A stretch of DNA of 64,000 nt from Chondromyces crocatus (GCF_001189295.1 NZ_CP012159.1:9346501-9410500); one strand, 5' to 3'. Positions 17,850-26,675 are shown, counted from the stretch's first letter. The notes: generated by a model not told the origin, from the letters alone. Made by a program: numbers and translations.

Positions 17850-18731
17850 ATGTGGAATCACCGTGAAGCGTGCGAGCGGTGGCGGGATCAGGTGGATGCG
17901 CGCTGGATCGCGCTCGCTCGCCCCCTCGTCAGGGCTCTCCATCGGGTGCACACCCCGCGTTTCGAGGGGCTGGAACATCTCCCGCGGGGACCCGCGTTGC
18001 TCGTGGGAAACCACGGGCTCCTCGGCTACGAGACGCTGCTCTTCTTCGAGCGCCTCTTCGACATGACCGGGCGGCTGCCCCGCGGCCTCGCAGATCGCTG
18101 GTTCTTCCGGGTTCCCGGTGTGCGGGACGCGCTCGTGCGGCTCGGTGGCATGTACGGCAACGTCGAGAATGCCTTGCACGCCCTGGGGAGGGACCACCTC
18201 GTGGTCTGCTATCCGGGCGGCGCCCGCGAGGTGCTCAAGCAGAGCGCAGAAGACTGCTACCGGCTGCGCTGGGAGAAGAGCGTGGGCTTCGTGAAGGTCG
18301 CGCTGCAGGCGGGGGTGCCGATCATCCCGTTCGCCGCGGCAGGCGTCGACGACACGTACCAGATCGTCTCGCGCCTCCAGGGCTCGGGGCGCTACCTGAT
18401 GGGTCACGACAAGTATGATCTACCGCTGCTCTGGGGCCGCGGTCCTTTGCCCGAGCCGGTGCCGTTCTGGTTCCGCATCGGCGCCCCGATCCAGGCCTCG
18501 TGCAGCGTGCAGGACGAGGTCGGGGTGCGGGCGCTGCACCGGGACGTATGGACGCATGCCCAGGGAATGCTGGACGAGCTGGTCGGCGAGTGGCGCAGCG
18601 CGCGCAGCGTGACCGCAGGTCAGCGCGCTGGCGCGGCCAACGCCAACGAGGGGCCGAGCAGCGGGGTCTTCGCCCGGGGAACCCACGCGCGGGCCGAGGA
18701 GGAGCACGAGGAGGCCCGGCGATGCGCGTGA
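17850..18731 (+). CDS. Acyltransferase of the PlsC/DAGAT type
   Basis: 293 residues from ATG 17850 (an in-frame TTG at 17832 is possible). The acyltransferase core has LLVGNHGLLGYETLLFF, a variant of the NHx4D motif with Glu in the acidic place. RWFFRVPGVRDALVRLGGMYGN, VVCYPGGAREVLK and FVKVALQAGVPIIPFAAAGVDDTY match plant-type and bacterial diacylglycerol/phosphate acyltransferases. It would move fatty acids onto a glycerolipid at the membrane. Its end overlaps the patatin start by 10 bp, so the pair is likely co-translated and acts on the same lipids. Confidence 0.85.
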   Translation: MWNHREACERWRDQVDARWIALARPLVRALHRVHTPRFEGLEHLPRGPALLVGNHGLLGYETLLFFERLFDMTGRLPRGLADRWFFRVPGVRDALVRLGGMYGNVENALHALGRDHLVVCYPGGAREVLKQSAEDCYRLRWEKSVGFVKVALQAGVPIIPFAAAGVDDTYQIVSRLQGSGRYLMGHDKYDLPLLWGRGPLPEPVPFWFRIGAPIQASCSVQDEVGVRALHRDVWTHAQGMLDELVGEWRSARSVTAGQRAGAANANEGPSSGVFARGTHARAEEEHEEARRCA

Positions 18732-19603
18732 TGATCCTGGGAGGCGGCGGCACGCTGGGCGCGTTCTCGGCCGGGGCGCTGGCCGTGCTCGACGAGGCGG
18801 GGTGGAGCGCGGACGCGATGATCGGGTCCAGCGCGGGGAGCATCAACCTGCTGCGCGCCTATGCGGGCGGACCCGCTGCGTCGGCGGACTTCTGGCTGTC
18901 GCTCCACTGGGCGCGACTGCTCTGGGAGGGGGTCCGCACGCCGCGCTCCGGCATCCTCGACGAAGATCGGTTCCACGCGCGCGTCGACGAGCGGGTGTCC
19001 TACGACGCGATGCTGCACGACCGACGGTTCATCGGTTTCCTCGTGGTCGATCTCTGCACGGGGAGGGTGAAAATCCGGGGGAACCGCACCGAGGCGACTG
19101 CGGAGGATCTCCGGCAGGTAGCGCACGCCTCGTACTCGCTGCCGCCACTGTTTCCGCCGGTGCTCCTGCACGGGCAGGTGCTGTCCGACGGAGGACTGCT
19201 TTACAACGCGCCGCTGGACGCGGCCATCGAGCTGGGGGCTTCGGAGATCGTCTACCTCTGCAACGTGCACGTGGTCCCGTCGTCCGGCTTTCCTCCGACG
19301 ATGCGCCGAGCAATGACCCGCTACGCGGAGATCTTCGCGCGCCGCGCCTCCAACGTGGGCTTCGCCGACGCGGAGATCCGCGAGGGGGCCTACCGGGGAG
19401 CGCGCTTCCTGGCGATCACGCCGCCGCCCACGCACCGACTCGGCCCGATCCTCGGGCGCATGCTGCCTCGTCACAGCTCGATGCAGGCGCTCATCGAGCG
19501 CGGTCGTGCGATGGCGGAGCACGCCCTCGCGCAAGCTCAGTGGGCTTCCCACCCCGAAGGCATCGACGTCCAGGGTGGCTCGGCCCGTCGCTCGGCGGCC
19601 TGA
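18722..19603 (+). CDS. Patatin-like phospholipase
   Basis: 293 residues. The patatin fold is clear: glycine-rich oxyanion loop LGGGGTLGAFSAGAL, nucleophile motif IGSSAGS (G-x-S-x-G) and catalytic Asp in LSDGGLLYNAPL. No signal peptide is present, so it is cytoplasmic or a translocated effector. It hydrolyses acyl chains from lipids. The overlap with the acyltransferase gene suggests a deacylation/reacylation pair for membrane lipid remodelling (inference). Confidence 0.92.
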   Translation: MRVMILGGGGTLGAFSAGALAVLDEAGWSADAMIGSSAGSINLLRAYAGGPAASADFWLSLHWARLLWEGVRTPRSGILDEDRFHARVDERVSYDAMLHDRRFIGFLVVDLCTGRVKIRGNRTEATAEDLRQVAHASYSLPPLFPPVLLHGQVLSDGGLLYNAPLDAAIELGASEIVYLCNVHVVPSSGFPPTMRRAMTRYAEIFARRASNVGFADAEIREGAYRGARFLAITPPPTHRLGPILGRMLPRHSSMQALIERGRAMAEHALAQAQWASHPEGIDVQGGSARRSAA

Positions 19604-20061
19604 ACATAACGGCGAAGCGCCTCCCCGACGGCGCCCGTGGAGACGACCGCACGAAATCGGGAAGTGCCCGATATCCACGGAGATCTCCATGATCCGCTGG
19701 AGCATTTGCCTTGCGTGGCGAATGATTGACTTGTAGTTCAACAAAAGGGGGGCGGGTCCAGAAGACCCGGCGGTGTGCATTGCCGGGGGGCAAGCCACCG
19801 GATGGTTCGGCGTGGTGTCACCGGCGCCGGGGGTGCGATTCATCGATGCACCACCAGCGCCGCGGCTGCACCGCGCGCGAGCGGTCCCTCCCCGCGTCGT
19901 CGCGAAGTGAAAGAGATCGCGGCGAGGCGAACGCCATCATGTCGATGTGAACGGGACCGCGCAGGGGGGACCGCGCGAGGGGGCGATGTCCGTGCCGGGG
20001 GACGAGCGGGGGTCTTTCCCTGCTCGTGGTCATTCGTCATTCCACTGGGGGGTCCATTCCC
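19604..20061. other. 458-bp leader of the P450 cluster, no gene found
   Basis: This stretch is less GC-rich near 19690-19750 (around AATGATTGACTTGTAGTTCA), the likeliest place for the promoter of the first P450. A small hairpin CGGGTC/GACCCG lies near 19758. No open frame has protein-like composition. Confidence 0.4.
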
Positions 20062-21312
20062 ATGCTCGATCACACCATCAATCATGGCCAGCAGCCGCTG
20101 AAGTTCTGCCCATTCTCGACTGAATACAGCGCCAATCCCTATCCCACGCTGGAACGATTGCGAGAGGGCTCGCCGCTGATGTTCTGGGAGGAGGGGCGCT
20201 GCTGGGTGGTGAGCCGGCACGCCGACGTGTTCGGTTTGCTCCGCGACCCCCGGTTCACCACGGATCGGAGGACCTGGGAGTTCGCCAAGCCGAGCGAGGT
20301 GGAAGCGCGGTGCCCCGAGTACGCCGAGATGAGCAAGCACTCGCTCTTCTCGCTGGATCAAGCGGCGCACGCCCGGGTGAGGAAACTCGTGAGCCCCTCG
20401 TTCACGCCCCGCGCGATCGAGCGATTGCGCCCGGCGATCCAGCACATCGTCGACGAGGTCCTCGACGCCGCGGCGGGGAAGGAGATCCTCGACGTGACCC
20501 GCGATTTCGCCGAGCAGATCCCCATCCGGGCCATCGGTGCGATGCTGAATGTTCCGCCGGAGCGCCAAGCGGCGTTCCATCGCTATGCGGACGCGATGAT
20601 TCGCCAGCTCTTTCCCATGCTCATCCGCCCGGAGGAGGTCGACGGCAATTTCGCCTCCATCCGGGAGGGCATCGCCATGATCGACGACATCCTCGAAGAG
20701 CGACGCCAGGAGCCCCGCGAGGGGGATCTCATGAGCAGCCTGCTCCAGGCCGAGGAGCAAGGGGATCGCCTGAGCCGTCGCGAGCTGCAGGCGCTGGTCT
20801 CGTCGCTCATCGTCGGCGGCTCGGAGACCACCGTCCACCTGATCGGGTTCATGGTGCTCAATCTGCTGCGGCGGCCCGCGCTGATGGAACAGGCGAAAGA
20901 CGAGCCCGAGCTGGTCAAGAGCATCCTGGAAGAGGTGCTGCGTTTCGACAACTTCACGCGGCTGGGGCTGACCCGTTATGCGCGACAGGACATGGACTTC
21001 AACGGATCGCACATCCGCAAGGGGCAGATGATGATCCTGCTGCTCAACAGCGCGCTGCGCGACCCGTCGGCGTTTCCCCTGCCGGACGAATTCGATCCGC
21101 ACCGTGAGGCGGTCACGAGCATTGCCTTCGGTAATGGCGCCCATTTCTGTCTCGGTGCCAGCTTGGCGCGGCTCGAAGGGCAGGTCGCCGTGAGCACCCT
21201 CCTCCGGCGCTTCCCGGACATGCACCTCGTGGGAACGCCCATCTTCGGGCCGCACCCGGTGATCCGGAAGCTGGATTCGCTGAAGGTCGCGCTCCACGCC
21301 AGCGCACGCTGA
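20062..21312 (+). CDS. Cytochrome P450 (copy 1)
   Basis: 416 residues from ATG 20062, aligned with the start of the second copy. P450 landmarks: I-helix VGGSETTVH (the A/G-G-x-D/E-T-T proton-relay motif), ExxR in EEVLR, and the heme-binding loop FGNGAHFCLGASLARLE with the thiolate Cys. No membrane anchor, as in soluble class I bacterial P450s that use a ferredoxin. The protein is highly similar throughout to the second copy (KLVSPSFTPRAIERLRPA, GSETTVHLIGFMVLNLL are shared). Substrate unknown. Confidence 0.95.
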   Translation: MLDHTINHGQQPLKFCPFSTEYSANPYPTLERLREGSPLMFWEEGRCWVVSRHADVFGLLRDPRFTTDRRTWEFAKPSEVEARCPEYAEMSKHSLFSLDQAAHARVRKLVSPSFTPRAIERLRPAIQHIVDEVLDAAAGKEILDVTRDFAEQIPIRAIGAMLNVPPERQAAFHRYADAMIRQLFPMLIRPEEVDGNFASIREGIAMIDDILEERRQEPREGDLMSSLLQAEEQGDRLSRRELQALVSSLIVGGSETTVHLIGFMVLNLLRRPALMEQAKDEPELVKSILEEVLRFDNFTRLGLTRYARQDMDFNGSHIRKGQMMILLLNSALRDPSAFPLPDEFDPHREAVTSIAFGNGAHFCLGASLARLEGQVAVSTLLRRFPDMHLVGTPIFGPHPVIRKLDSLKVALHASAR

Positions 21313-21489
21313 GCTCGAGCCAGCGCGACAGGCACGAGGTGCGACGAGCGCCAGGTACGACGAGCAGACGAAGACAGGGCCGCAGCCTTCACGACACGGC
21401 TCGACAAGGAGGGAGGAGGTCGCGTCGGGCTGCGCCCTATGCTCGCAAACTGGTGTGGATCAGGCATGAATCGCGCTTGCGGACACGTT

Positions 21490-21509
21490 CGTTGAACGGT
21501 AAGTCAACG
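21490..21509. promoter_or_regulatory. Candidate TetR-family operator
   Basis: A perfect inverted repeat CGTTGA-N8-TCAACG ends 23 bp before the GTG of the TetR-type gene, where autoregulatory operators of this family usually sit. Assigned by symmetry and position only. Confidence 0.55.
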
Positions 21510-21532
21510 GCAGAGGAGGCGCCGGAGACGAC

Positions 21533-22126
21533 GTGTGCCCTCGCAGTGCCGAGCAGGTCGAGCAGCTCAAGGACGAGCGGCGGAGTGCGCTCCTGCGTGC
21601 CGCCCGCGTGGTGTTCTCTCGCAAGGGCTTCGCGGCCGCGAAGATCGCGGACGTGGCGGCCGGAGCGGGGATCAGCCACGGGCTCGTCTACCATTACTTC
21701 CCGGACAAAGAGGCGCTGTTCGCGGCCACCGTGAGCCTCGCCGTGGAAGGCTGGCAAAGCCTGCTCTCCCAGGTGCTGGAGGAGCCCGGCACACCGCTGG
21801 ATCGCCTGACCTCGCTGTGCGGAAAGATGATCGCGGGCCTGGGCGACGAGCCGGAGTATTTACTCCTCATCATTCAGGCCCACACGGGTGAGGGGGTGCC
21901 GGAATCGCTGCGTGCATTGCTCCAGCAGCATCGACGCAAGGTGTTCGAGGATCTGACGACCCTGATCGTGGAGGGGCAGCGCGCGGGCTTGATCGTCCGG
22001 GAAATTCCGGATGCTCTTGCGCGCGCGCTGCTCGCATTGATCCAGGGAATGGCCATCAACCGGCTGATCGATGCGGGGGAAACGCCACCCCCGCTCGTCG
22101 TGGTGACGCGACTCTTGAAGGTGTGA
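21533..22126 (+). CDS. TetR/AcrR-family transcriptional regulator
   Basis: 197 residues from a GTG preceded by GAGGAGGCGCC. The N-terminal helix-turn-helix reads LLRAARVVFSRKGFAAAKIADVAAGAGISHGLVYHYFPDKEALFAATV, a canonical TetR DNA-binding domain. The C-terminal part is the variable ligand/dimer domain. It lies between two P450 genes and before the ferredoxin, so it most likely represses this cluster and itself, with a P450 substrate or product as inducer (inference). Confidence 0.93.
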   Translation: MCPRSAEQVEQLKDERRSALLRAARVVFSRKGFAAAKIADVAAGAGISHGLVYHYFPDKEALFAATVSLAVEGWQSLLSQVLEEPGTPLDRLTSLCGKMIAGLGDEPEYLLLIIQAHTGEGVPESLRALLQQHRRKVFEDLTTLIVEGQRAGLIVREIPDALARALLALIQGMAINRLIDAGETPPPLVVVTRLLKV

Positions 22127-22155
22127 TGGCAGGGCTTCGCCGGTTTTGAGGCCAC

Positions 22156-22310
22156 CATTTCCGGGCGCAGGCAGCAGCGCTCTCGAATCGTTCATTTCCG
22201 GGCGTCGGCGGCAGCGCCCCAGAATCGTTCGAGGTTGGCGTCGTCCGAGGTGCCTCGGAACTCTTCATTTCCGAGCGCCGCGTCGACACCGCAGGTTTCA
22301 TTTCCGGGCG
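22156..22310. repeat. Degenerate 36-bp tandem repeat, five units
   Basis: CATTTCCGGGCG starts units at 22156, 22193, 22266 (CATTTCCGAGCG) and 22299. A decayed unit (TTCGAGGTTGGCG) sits at about 22229, giving a spacing of about 33-37 bp. The first two units also share a GGCAGCAGCGC-like centre and a GAATCGTT end. The block lies between the TetR gene and the ferredoxin and is not coding. Confidence 0.75.
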
Positions 22311-22359
22311 CCATGTCATGGGCGCTCTTCGACGAGGACCCGAGAGCCGGGAGGGAGCC

Positions 22360-22554
22360 ATGCGTCTTTTGGTGGACTGGGACCGTTGCGAGGCCAATGG
22401 TGTCTGCGTGCGGGTGGCGCCGCAGGTCTTTCGCCTGGATGAGACGGAGGATCGGCTGCATCTGCTGATGGAAGAGGTGCCGGAGGAGCTGCATCTGCGG
22501 GTCGAGAAGGCCGTGCGCGGCTGTCCGCGCCAGGCGCTGTCGTTGAAAGAGTGA
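22360..22554 (+). CDS. [3Fe-4S] ferredoxin, P450 partner type
   Basis: 64 residues. Cluster ligands are Cys10, Cys16 and Cys54 (DRCEANGVCVRVAPQVF ... VRGCPRQAL). The second Cys position of a 4Fe-4S ferredoxin is replaced by Asn13, giving C-x5-C...C-P, typical of [3Fe-4S] ferredoxins encoded beside actinobacterial and myxobacterial P450s. It passes electrons from a ferredoxin reductase to P450. The gene lies about 100 bp before the second P450. No reductase is in the window, so that partner must be elsewhere. Confidence 0.92.
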   Translation: MRLLVDWDRCEANGVCVRVAPQVFRLDETEDRLHLLMEEVPEELHLRVEKAVRGCPRQALSLKE

Positions 22555-22660
22555 GCCGCAGGCCGGGGAGCGTCGCGCTGCGCGGGCTCTCCGGTCGGCC
22601 ATCGGGCGGGAGAAGCCAGCTCGCTCGCCGTCGTCAACCACGAACAGGAGAGGTATTTCC

Positions 22661-23911
22661 ATGCTCGAACAGAACCGAGAGAATGCCCCGCAGAAGGTGG
22701 ACTTCGATCCCTTCACGAACGACTACGCGAAGGATCCGTACCCGACGCTGGAGCGATTGAGGGCGAATTCACCGCTCCTCTACTGGGAGGAGGGGCGCTG
22801 CTGGGTGGCGAGCCGGTACGCGACGGTGGTGGTGCTGCTCCGGGATCCGCGGTTCACGACAGACCGGAGCGTATGGGAGCACGCAGGGCACGGCCAGGCG
22901 GCGGCGCTGTGTCCGGAATTCGTCGAGATGAACCGGAACGGCCTGTTCTCGCTCGATCAGGTGGCACACGCGCGGGTACGGAAGCTGGTGAGCCCCTCGT
23001 TCACGCCGCGCGCGATCGAGCGCCTCCGGCCGGCGGTGCAGGGCATCGTGGACGAGGTGCTCGACGCAGCCGAAGGCAAGGACGTGCTCGACGTGACGCG
23101 CGATTTCGCGGACCAGATCCCGGTGCGGGTGATCGGGGCTCTGCTGAACATCCCCGCCGACCGGCAGGCGCAGTTCCACCATTTCGCGGACGCGGTGGTG
23201 CGGCAGCTCATGCCGATGCTGATCAAGCCCAGCGAAATCGAGGAGAACTTCGCCGCCATTCGCGAAGGAATCGCCATGATCGAAGGGGTGATCGAGGAGC
23301 GACGACAGCACCCCATCGAGGGGGACATCCTGACCAGCTTGATCCAGGCCGAGGAGCAAGGGGATCGGCTGAGCAAGGGGGAGCTGGTGTCGCTGGTGTC
23401 CGGGCTCGTCGTGGGCGGGTCGGAGACGACGGTGCACCTGATCGGGTTCATGGTGCTGAACCTCTTGCAGCGCCCGGAGCTGCTCGCGGAGGCGAAGGCG
23501 AACCCCGAGCTGATCAAGGGCGTCCTGGAGGAGGTGCTGCGCTTCGACAACTTCGGGCGGCTGGGAATCACCCGCTACGCGAAGGAGGACATCGAGCTGG
23601 ACGGGGCGCGGATCAAGAAAGGGCAGATGGTGATCCTGATGCTCAACAGCGCGATGCGGGACGCGGCCGCGATCCCGATGCCGGACACGTTCGATCCGCA
23701 CCGGGACACGGTGACGAGCCTCGCGTTCGGCAATGGCGCGCATTTCTGCCTGGGCGCCAGCCTGGCACGGCTCGAAGGGCAGATCGCGGTGGGGACGCTG
23801 CTGAGCCGCTTCCCGGACCTGCGGCAGGAGAAAGGGGCGGTGTTCGGGCCGCATCCGCTGATCCGGAAGCTGGATTCGCTGCAAGTGCGGCTGCGGCCCG
23901 CGGTGAGCTGA
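22661..23911 (+). CDS. Cytochrome P450 (copy 2)
   Basis: 416 residues with AGGAGAGG before the ATG. Same landmarks as copy 1: I-helix VGGSETTVH, EEVLR, and heme loop FGNGAHFCLGASLARLE. Differences cluster in the N-terminal 25 residues, in the region after TTDR (about 65-80, near the B-C loop that shapes the substrate pocket) and before IFGPH/VFGPH. That pattern suggests duplication followed by changes in substrate choice. Probably co-transcribed with the ferredoxin. Converges with array gene A. Confidence 0.95.
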   Translation: MLEQNRENAPQKVDFDPFTNDYAKDPYPTLERLRANSPLLYWEEGRCWVASRYATVVVLLRDPRFTTDRSVWEHAGHGQAAALCPEFVEMNRNGLFSLDQVAHARVRKLVSPSFTPRAIERLRPAVQGIVDEVLDAAEGKDVLDVTRDFADQIPVRVIGALLNIPADRQAQFHHFADAVVRQLMPMLIKPSEIEENFAAIREGIAMIEGVIEERRQHPIEGDILTSLIQAEEQGDRLSKGELVSLVSGLVVGGSETTVHLIGFMVLNLLQRPELLAEAKANPELIKGVLEEVLRFDNFGRLGITRYAKEDIELDGARIKKGQMVILMLNSAMRDAAAIPMPDTFDPHRDTVTSLAFGNGAHFCLGASLARLEGQIAVGTLLSRFPDLRQEKGAVFGPHPLIRKLDSLQVRLRPAVS

Positions 23912-23917
23912 GCGGCT

Positions 23918-23995
23918 TCACCCCTCGAGATTCATCGCGAGGGGTGCCTCGCTGCCGGCGAGGAGGCCGCCCTGCGTCGCGCAGGTCAGGGTGAG
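23918..23995 (-). pseudogene. Out-of-frame remnant of the C-terminal sorting tail of gene A
   Basis: Read one frame off from gene A, this stretch gives LTLTCATQGGLLAGSEAPLA, then MNLEG and stop. It aligns with PISVTCSMPGGVPAGSAAPL of gene B and the other paralogues. Gene A has CCGCC where paralogues have a six-C run, consistent with loss of one base. The hydrophobic helix and Arg cluster that should follow are gone. Confidence 0.8.
23919..23946. terminator. Hairpin between convergent P450 and array gene A
   Basis: A perfect 9-bp stem (CACCCCTCG / CGAGGGGTG) with a 10-base loop lies 8 bp after the P450 stop and 40 bp past the stop of gene A. No U tract. It occupies the place where the tail-coding DNA of gene A would be. 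Confidence 0.65.
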
Positions 23996-26493
23996 GGCGG
24001 CGCCTCGGTCAACAGGCGGGCGTAGACGCGCTCGGCGCCGAGCGGCGCGCTCAGCCGGGTGCTGGAGTAGGTGGCGAGGATGTGCGAGCCCGAGGACGAG
24101 AGGGCGGGGGCCTCGTCGGTGAAGGCGTCGCTGGTCAGGGTGAAGTGCTCGGCGGTGAGATCACCGTCGAGCAAGGCACCGAACAGGTCGGTGCTGTTCG
24201 GTCCGCAGGCCTTCCAGGCGACGATCGTGCGATGGGTGCCGCGCACGGCGCCTTGCGTGTCCAGCGCGACGGTGTCGCAGCCAGGGTGCTCGGCGATCAG
24301 GACCGGGGTGGTGTCGACGACGGTGCCCGTGGTGGTGATGCGGCTGGCGAGGATGCGGGGGGCAGGGCCCGCCTCGTCGACCCACACAGCGATGTAGTGC
24401 TGGCCGTCGAACGCGGCAGAGAAGCTGGTCACCTGGCTGCCCGATGGCACGACAGCGAACCTGGCTCCGCCGTCGAGGGGCGTGCCGTCCAGCGCGAGGC
24501 GCACGCCCTGGATCTGGCCATTCGTCGTGGCGTAGAGGTACAGGTGCTCGCTCCCGCTGGAGGCAGAGGCGGTCCTGCGGTTGTCCGCGCGGAAGTAGTA
24601 CGTCTCCTCGTCGAGGTCGTAGTCCCGGGTGATCTGCCCACTCTGATCGATGTGCGCGGTGGCGAGCTCTCTGGGTTCCACAACGAGGATCCCGCCATCG
24701 CCGGAGAGCACCGGAGGGGCGTACCCCTGCCCGTGCGACAGCTGGAGGTGGAGCATCAGCGGATTCAACGACGCGGCGTCGAGCACGGCGCCCGCCGTGG
24801 AGATCCGGGAGAGCGCCGTGACACAGGTGTACACCAGCGGGGCGACCTCGCAGTTCAGGTAGCTCACCACGGCCTTCTCGCCGTCGAAGACGACGCGCGG
24901 CCGATGATCGAGTGCCGCGAAGCCGTAGAGAGGTGTGGTCGCCGAGAGGCGGACGCCCTGGGGATCGAGCACCTGAGCGCCGGGTGAGACACGCGTGACG
25001 TAGATGTCCTTCGAGTGGCCCTGATGGCCGTTGCGGCCATCGCTCCAGGCGACGACGAAGTTCTCTCCGTCGAAGGCCACCGAGGGTTGGCGCTGGTCAG
25101 GGGCCCCTTCGAGCAGGATGGGGGCGCCGACCGGCCCGGTCGCATCGACGAACACGCCTTTGATGTCGTTGTCGTACCCAGGGCCGTAGCTGTCGGCCTG
25201 ATCGGACCAGACCACGAGAGGCCTCGGGCCGCCCGTGGTGATGGCGCCGAAGACGCCAGGCGTGCTCCAGGCGCTGGCGAGGACGTGAGGGCTGCCGACC
25301 GGAAGCCCCTGCGCCGTGAGGCGCGCAGCCATCACGGTGCCCCGAGGCCGCCCTTCGTACATCATGGTGGTCCACAGACCCGCCACGACGACGGCATCCT
25401 GCCCATCGATGGCCACGTCGAGGTGGAAGGGTTCGTTGTACGGGTCGTCGCTCACGAGCGTGATGGGCTGCGCGTCGAGGAGAACACCACCCGAGGTCAC
25501 CCGGGCCGCCTGGATCAAGGTCGGCTCTCCGGAGGTGGGATCACCCCAGAGCTCGTACTCGCCCTCGCCCCAGGCGACGGTGCAGACGCCGCCCGTGCAG
25601 GCCACCCCGACGTTGTAGTAGCGGCCCTCTGGAACGCCGGGCGGCGTGATGACGAGGGGCGCGCTGTCGACGAGGTTCCCTTGTGGATCGAGCCTGTAGC
25701 CCTTCACGCCCGTCAAGTCCGTGAGGACGATCTGGGAGTTCGTGCCGTCGAATGCGACGTCGACCTGGTACGCAGGAGCGAGCAGAGCGCATTCGCCGCC
25801 GAGCACCACGCCCTGAGGGCTGACGCGCGCGTGGTACGCGTCGCCGTTGGCCCATACCACGACGTAGTTCGTGCCGTCGAACGCGACCTTCAGCGCGTCG
25901 GCCGAACGGTTCAGGTTGCAGGGGATGGGCGTCTCGGAGAGGAGCTCGCCCGCAGCGCTGACGTGCGCGAGTTCGATCCGGCCGCTGAAATCTTGTGGAA
26001 TGTAACGGATGAAGCCGACGCGAAAGTCCGTGCCATCGCTGGTGATCGTGGGGGCCCAGGCGCCTTCGATCAGCAGCTTGCCCGTCGGGTCGAGGAAGGT
26101 TCCGTCAGCGCTCACCCGCGCCGCCCAGAGGTCGGGAGCGTGACTGACGCCCCCCTCCACGCTGCGTCGGTTGTCCTCCCACACGAGCAGGTAGTGGTCA
26201 CCGTTCCACGCGATGGCGGGGTGGTCCTGGTGCTGGGCGGCAGGACCCAGGGTCGGCGCGCTGAGTGCGACCTCGCCAGAGATGGCGAGAACGTACGGGA
26301 CCTCGGGTGTCTCAGGATCGGTGGGATCGGGGATCTCCGGGTCGGGAGTCTCGGGCGTCTCGGGCTCGGTGGGATCGGGTGACCCGGAGCTGGACGTTTC
26401 GACACAGGCGGGGAGGCTGAGAAACAGCGCCGCCTGTGTCACGAGGGCGAGGCTGCGGAGCGAACGGCGAAGTCTGGAGGCGGGCGTCGACAT
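23986..26493 (-). CDS. Array gene A: exported repeat protein, tail lost
   Basis: 835 residues from ATG 26493 (GGAGACTCCTC before it). The signal sequence ends FLSLPACVET, with Cys30 a possible lipidation site. Next comes an acidic Pro/Glu/Asp/Thr linker (about 39-66) found only in this paralogue. After that come roughly 14 repeats of about 55 residues with phrases such as AIAWNGDHYLLVWEDNRR, VAFDGTNYVVVWANG and RVSPGAQVLDPQGVRLS, spread over the whole length. The protein stops at LLTEAPPSP, just where the four paralogues enter the Cys-containing C-terminal tail. The DNA after the stop keeps a one-base-shifted remnant of it. Function unknown; a secreted or surface beta-propeller-like protein is inferred. 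Confidence 0.85.
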   Translation of the reverse strand: MSTPASRLRRSLRSLALVTQAALFLSLPACVETSSSGSPDPTEPETPETPDPEIPDPTDPETPEVPYVLAISGEVALSAPTLGPAAQHQDHPAIAWNGDHYLLVWEDNRRSVEGGVSHAPDLWAARVSADGTFLDPTGKLLIEGAWAPTITSDGTDFRVGFIRYIPQDFSGRIELAHVSAAGELLSETPIPCNLNRSADALKVAFDGTNYVVVWANGDAYHARVSPQGVVLGGECALLAPAYQVDVAFDGTNSQIVLTDLTGVKGYRLDPQGNLVDSAPLVITPPGVPEGRYYNVGVACTGGVCTVAWGEGEYELWGDPTSGEPTLIQAARVTSGGVLLDAQPITLVSDDPYNEPFHLDVAIDGQDAVVVAGLWTTMMYEGRPRGTVMAARLTAQGLPVGSPHVLASAWSTPGVFGAITTGGPRPLVVWSDQADSYGPGYDNDIKGVFVDATGPVGAPILLEGAPDQRQPSVAFDGENFVVAWSDGRNGHQGHSKDIYVTRVSPGAQVLDPQGVRLSATTPLYGFAALDHRPRVVFDGEKAVVSYLNCEVAPLVYTCVTALSRISTAGAVLDAASLNPLMLHLQLSHGQGYAPPVLSGDGGILVVEPRELATAHIDQSGQITRDYDLDEETYYFRADNRRTASASSGSEHLYLYATTNGQIQGVRLALDGTPLDGGARFAVVPSGSQVTSFSAAFDGQHYIAVWVDEAGPAPRILASRITTTGTVVDTTPVLIAEHPGCDTVALDTQGAVRGTHRTIVAWKACGPNSTDLFGALLDGDLTAEHFTLTSDAFTDEAPALSSSGSHILATYSSTRLSAPLGAERVYARLLTEAPPSP

Positions 26494-26675
26494 GAGGAGT
26501 CTCCGTGGAGGTGGTCGGTTACCCTTCCGCTTGGGAGGTGTTGTCGGGTGAGGCGTGCTGCGCGGCCGCCCCCTGGCGAGACCAGTGAGGCAGAGCACCG
26601 TCCACAAGCAGCTCTCGGGCCAGCTCGACGCGGCGGAAATTGCTGGGCTCTGGCGAAGGCGCGGGCGTGGACGCT

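Noticed and set aside
19752-19770. Hairpin with a T-run on the minus strand before the P450 cluster
   Set aside because: There is no minus-strand gene for it to terminate, and on the plus strand it lacks a U tract.
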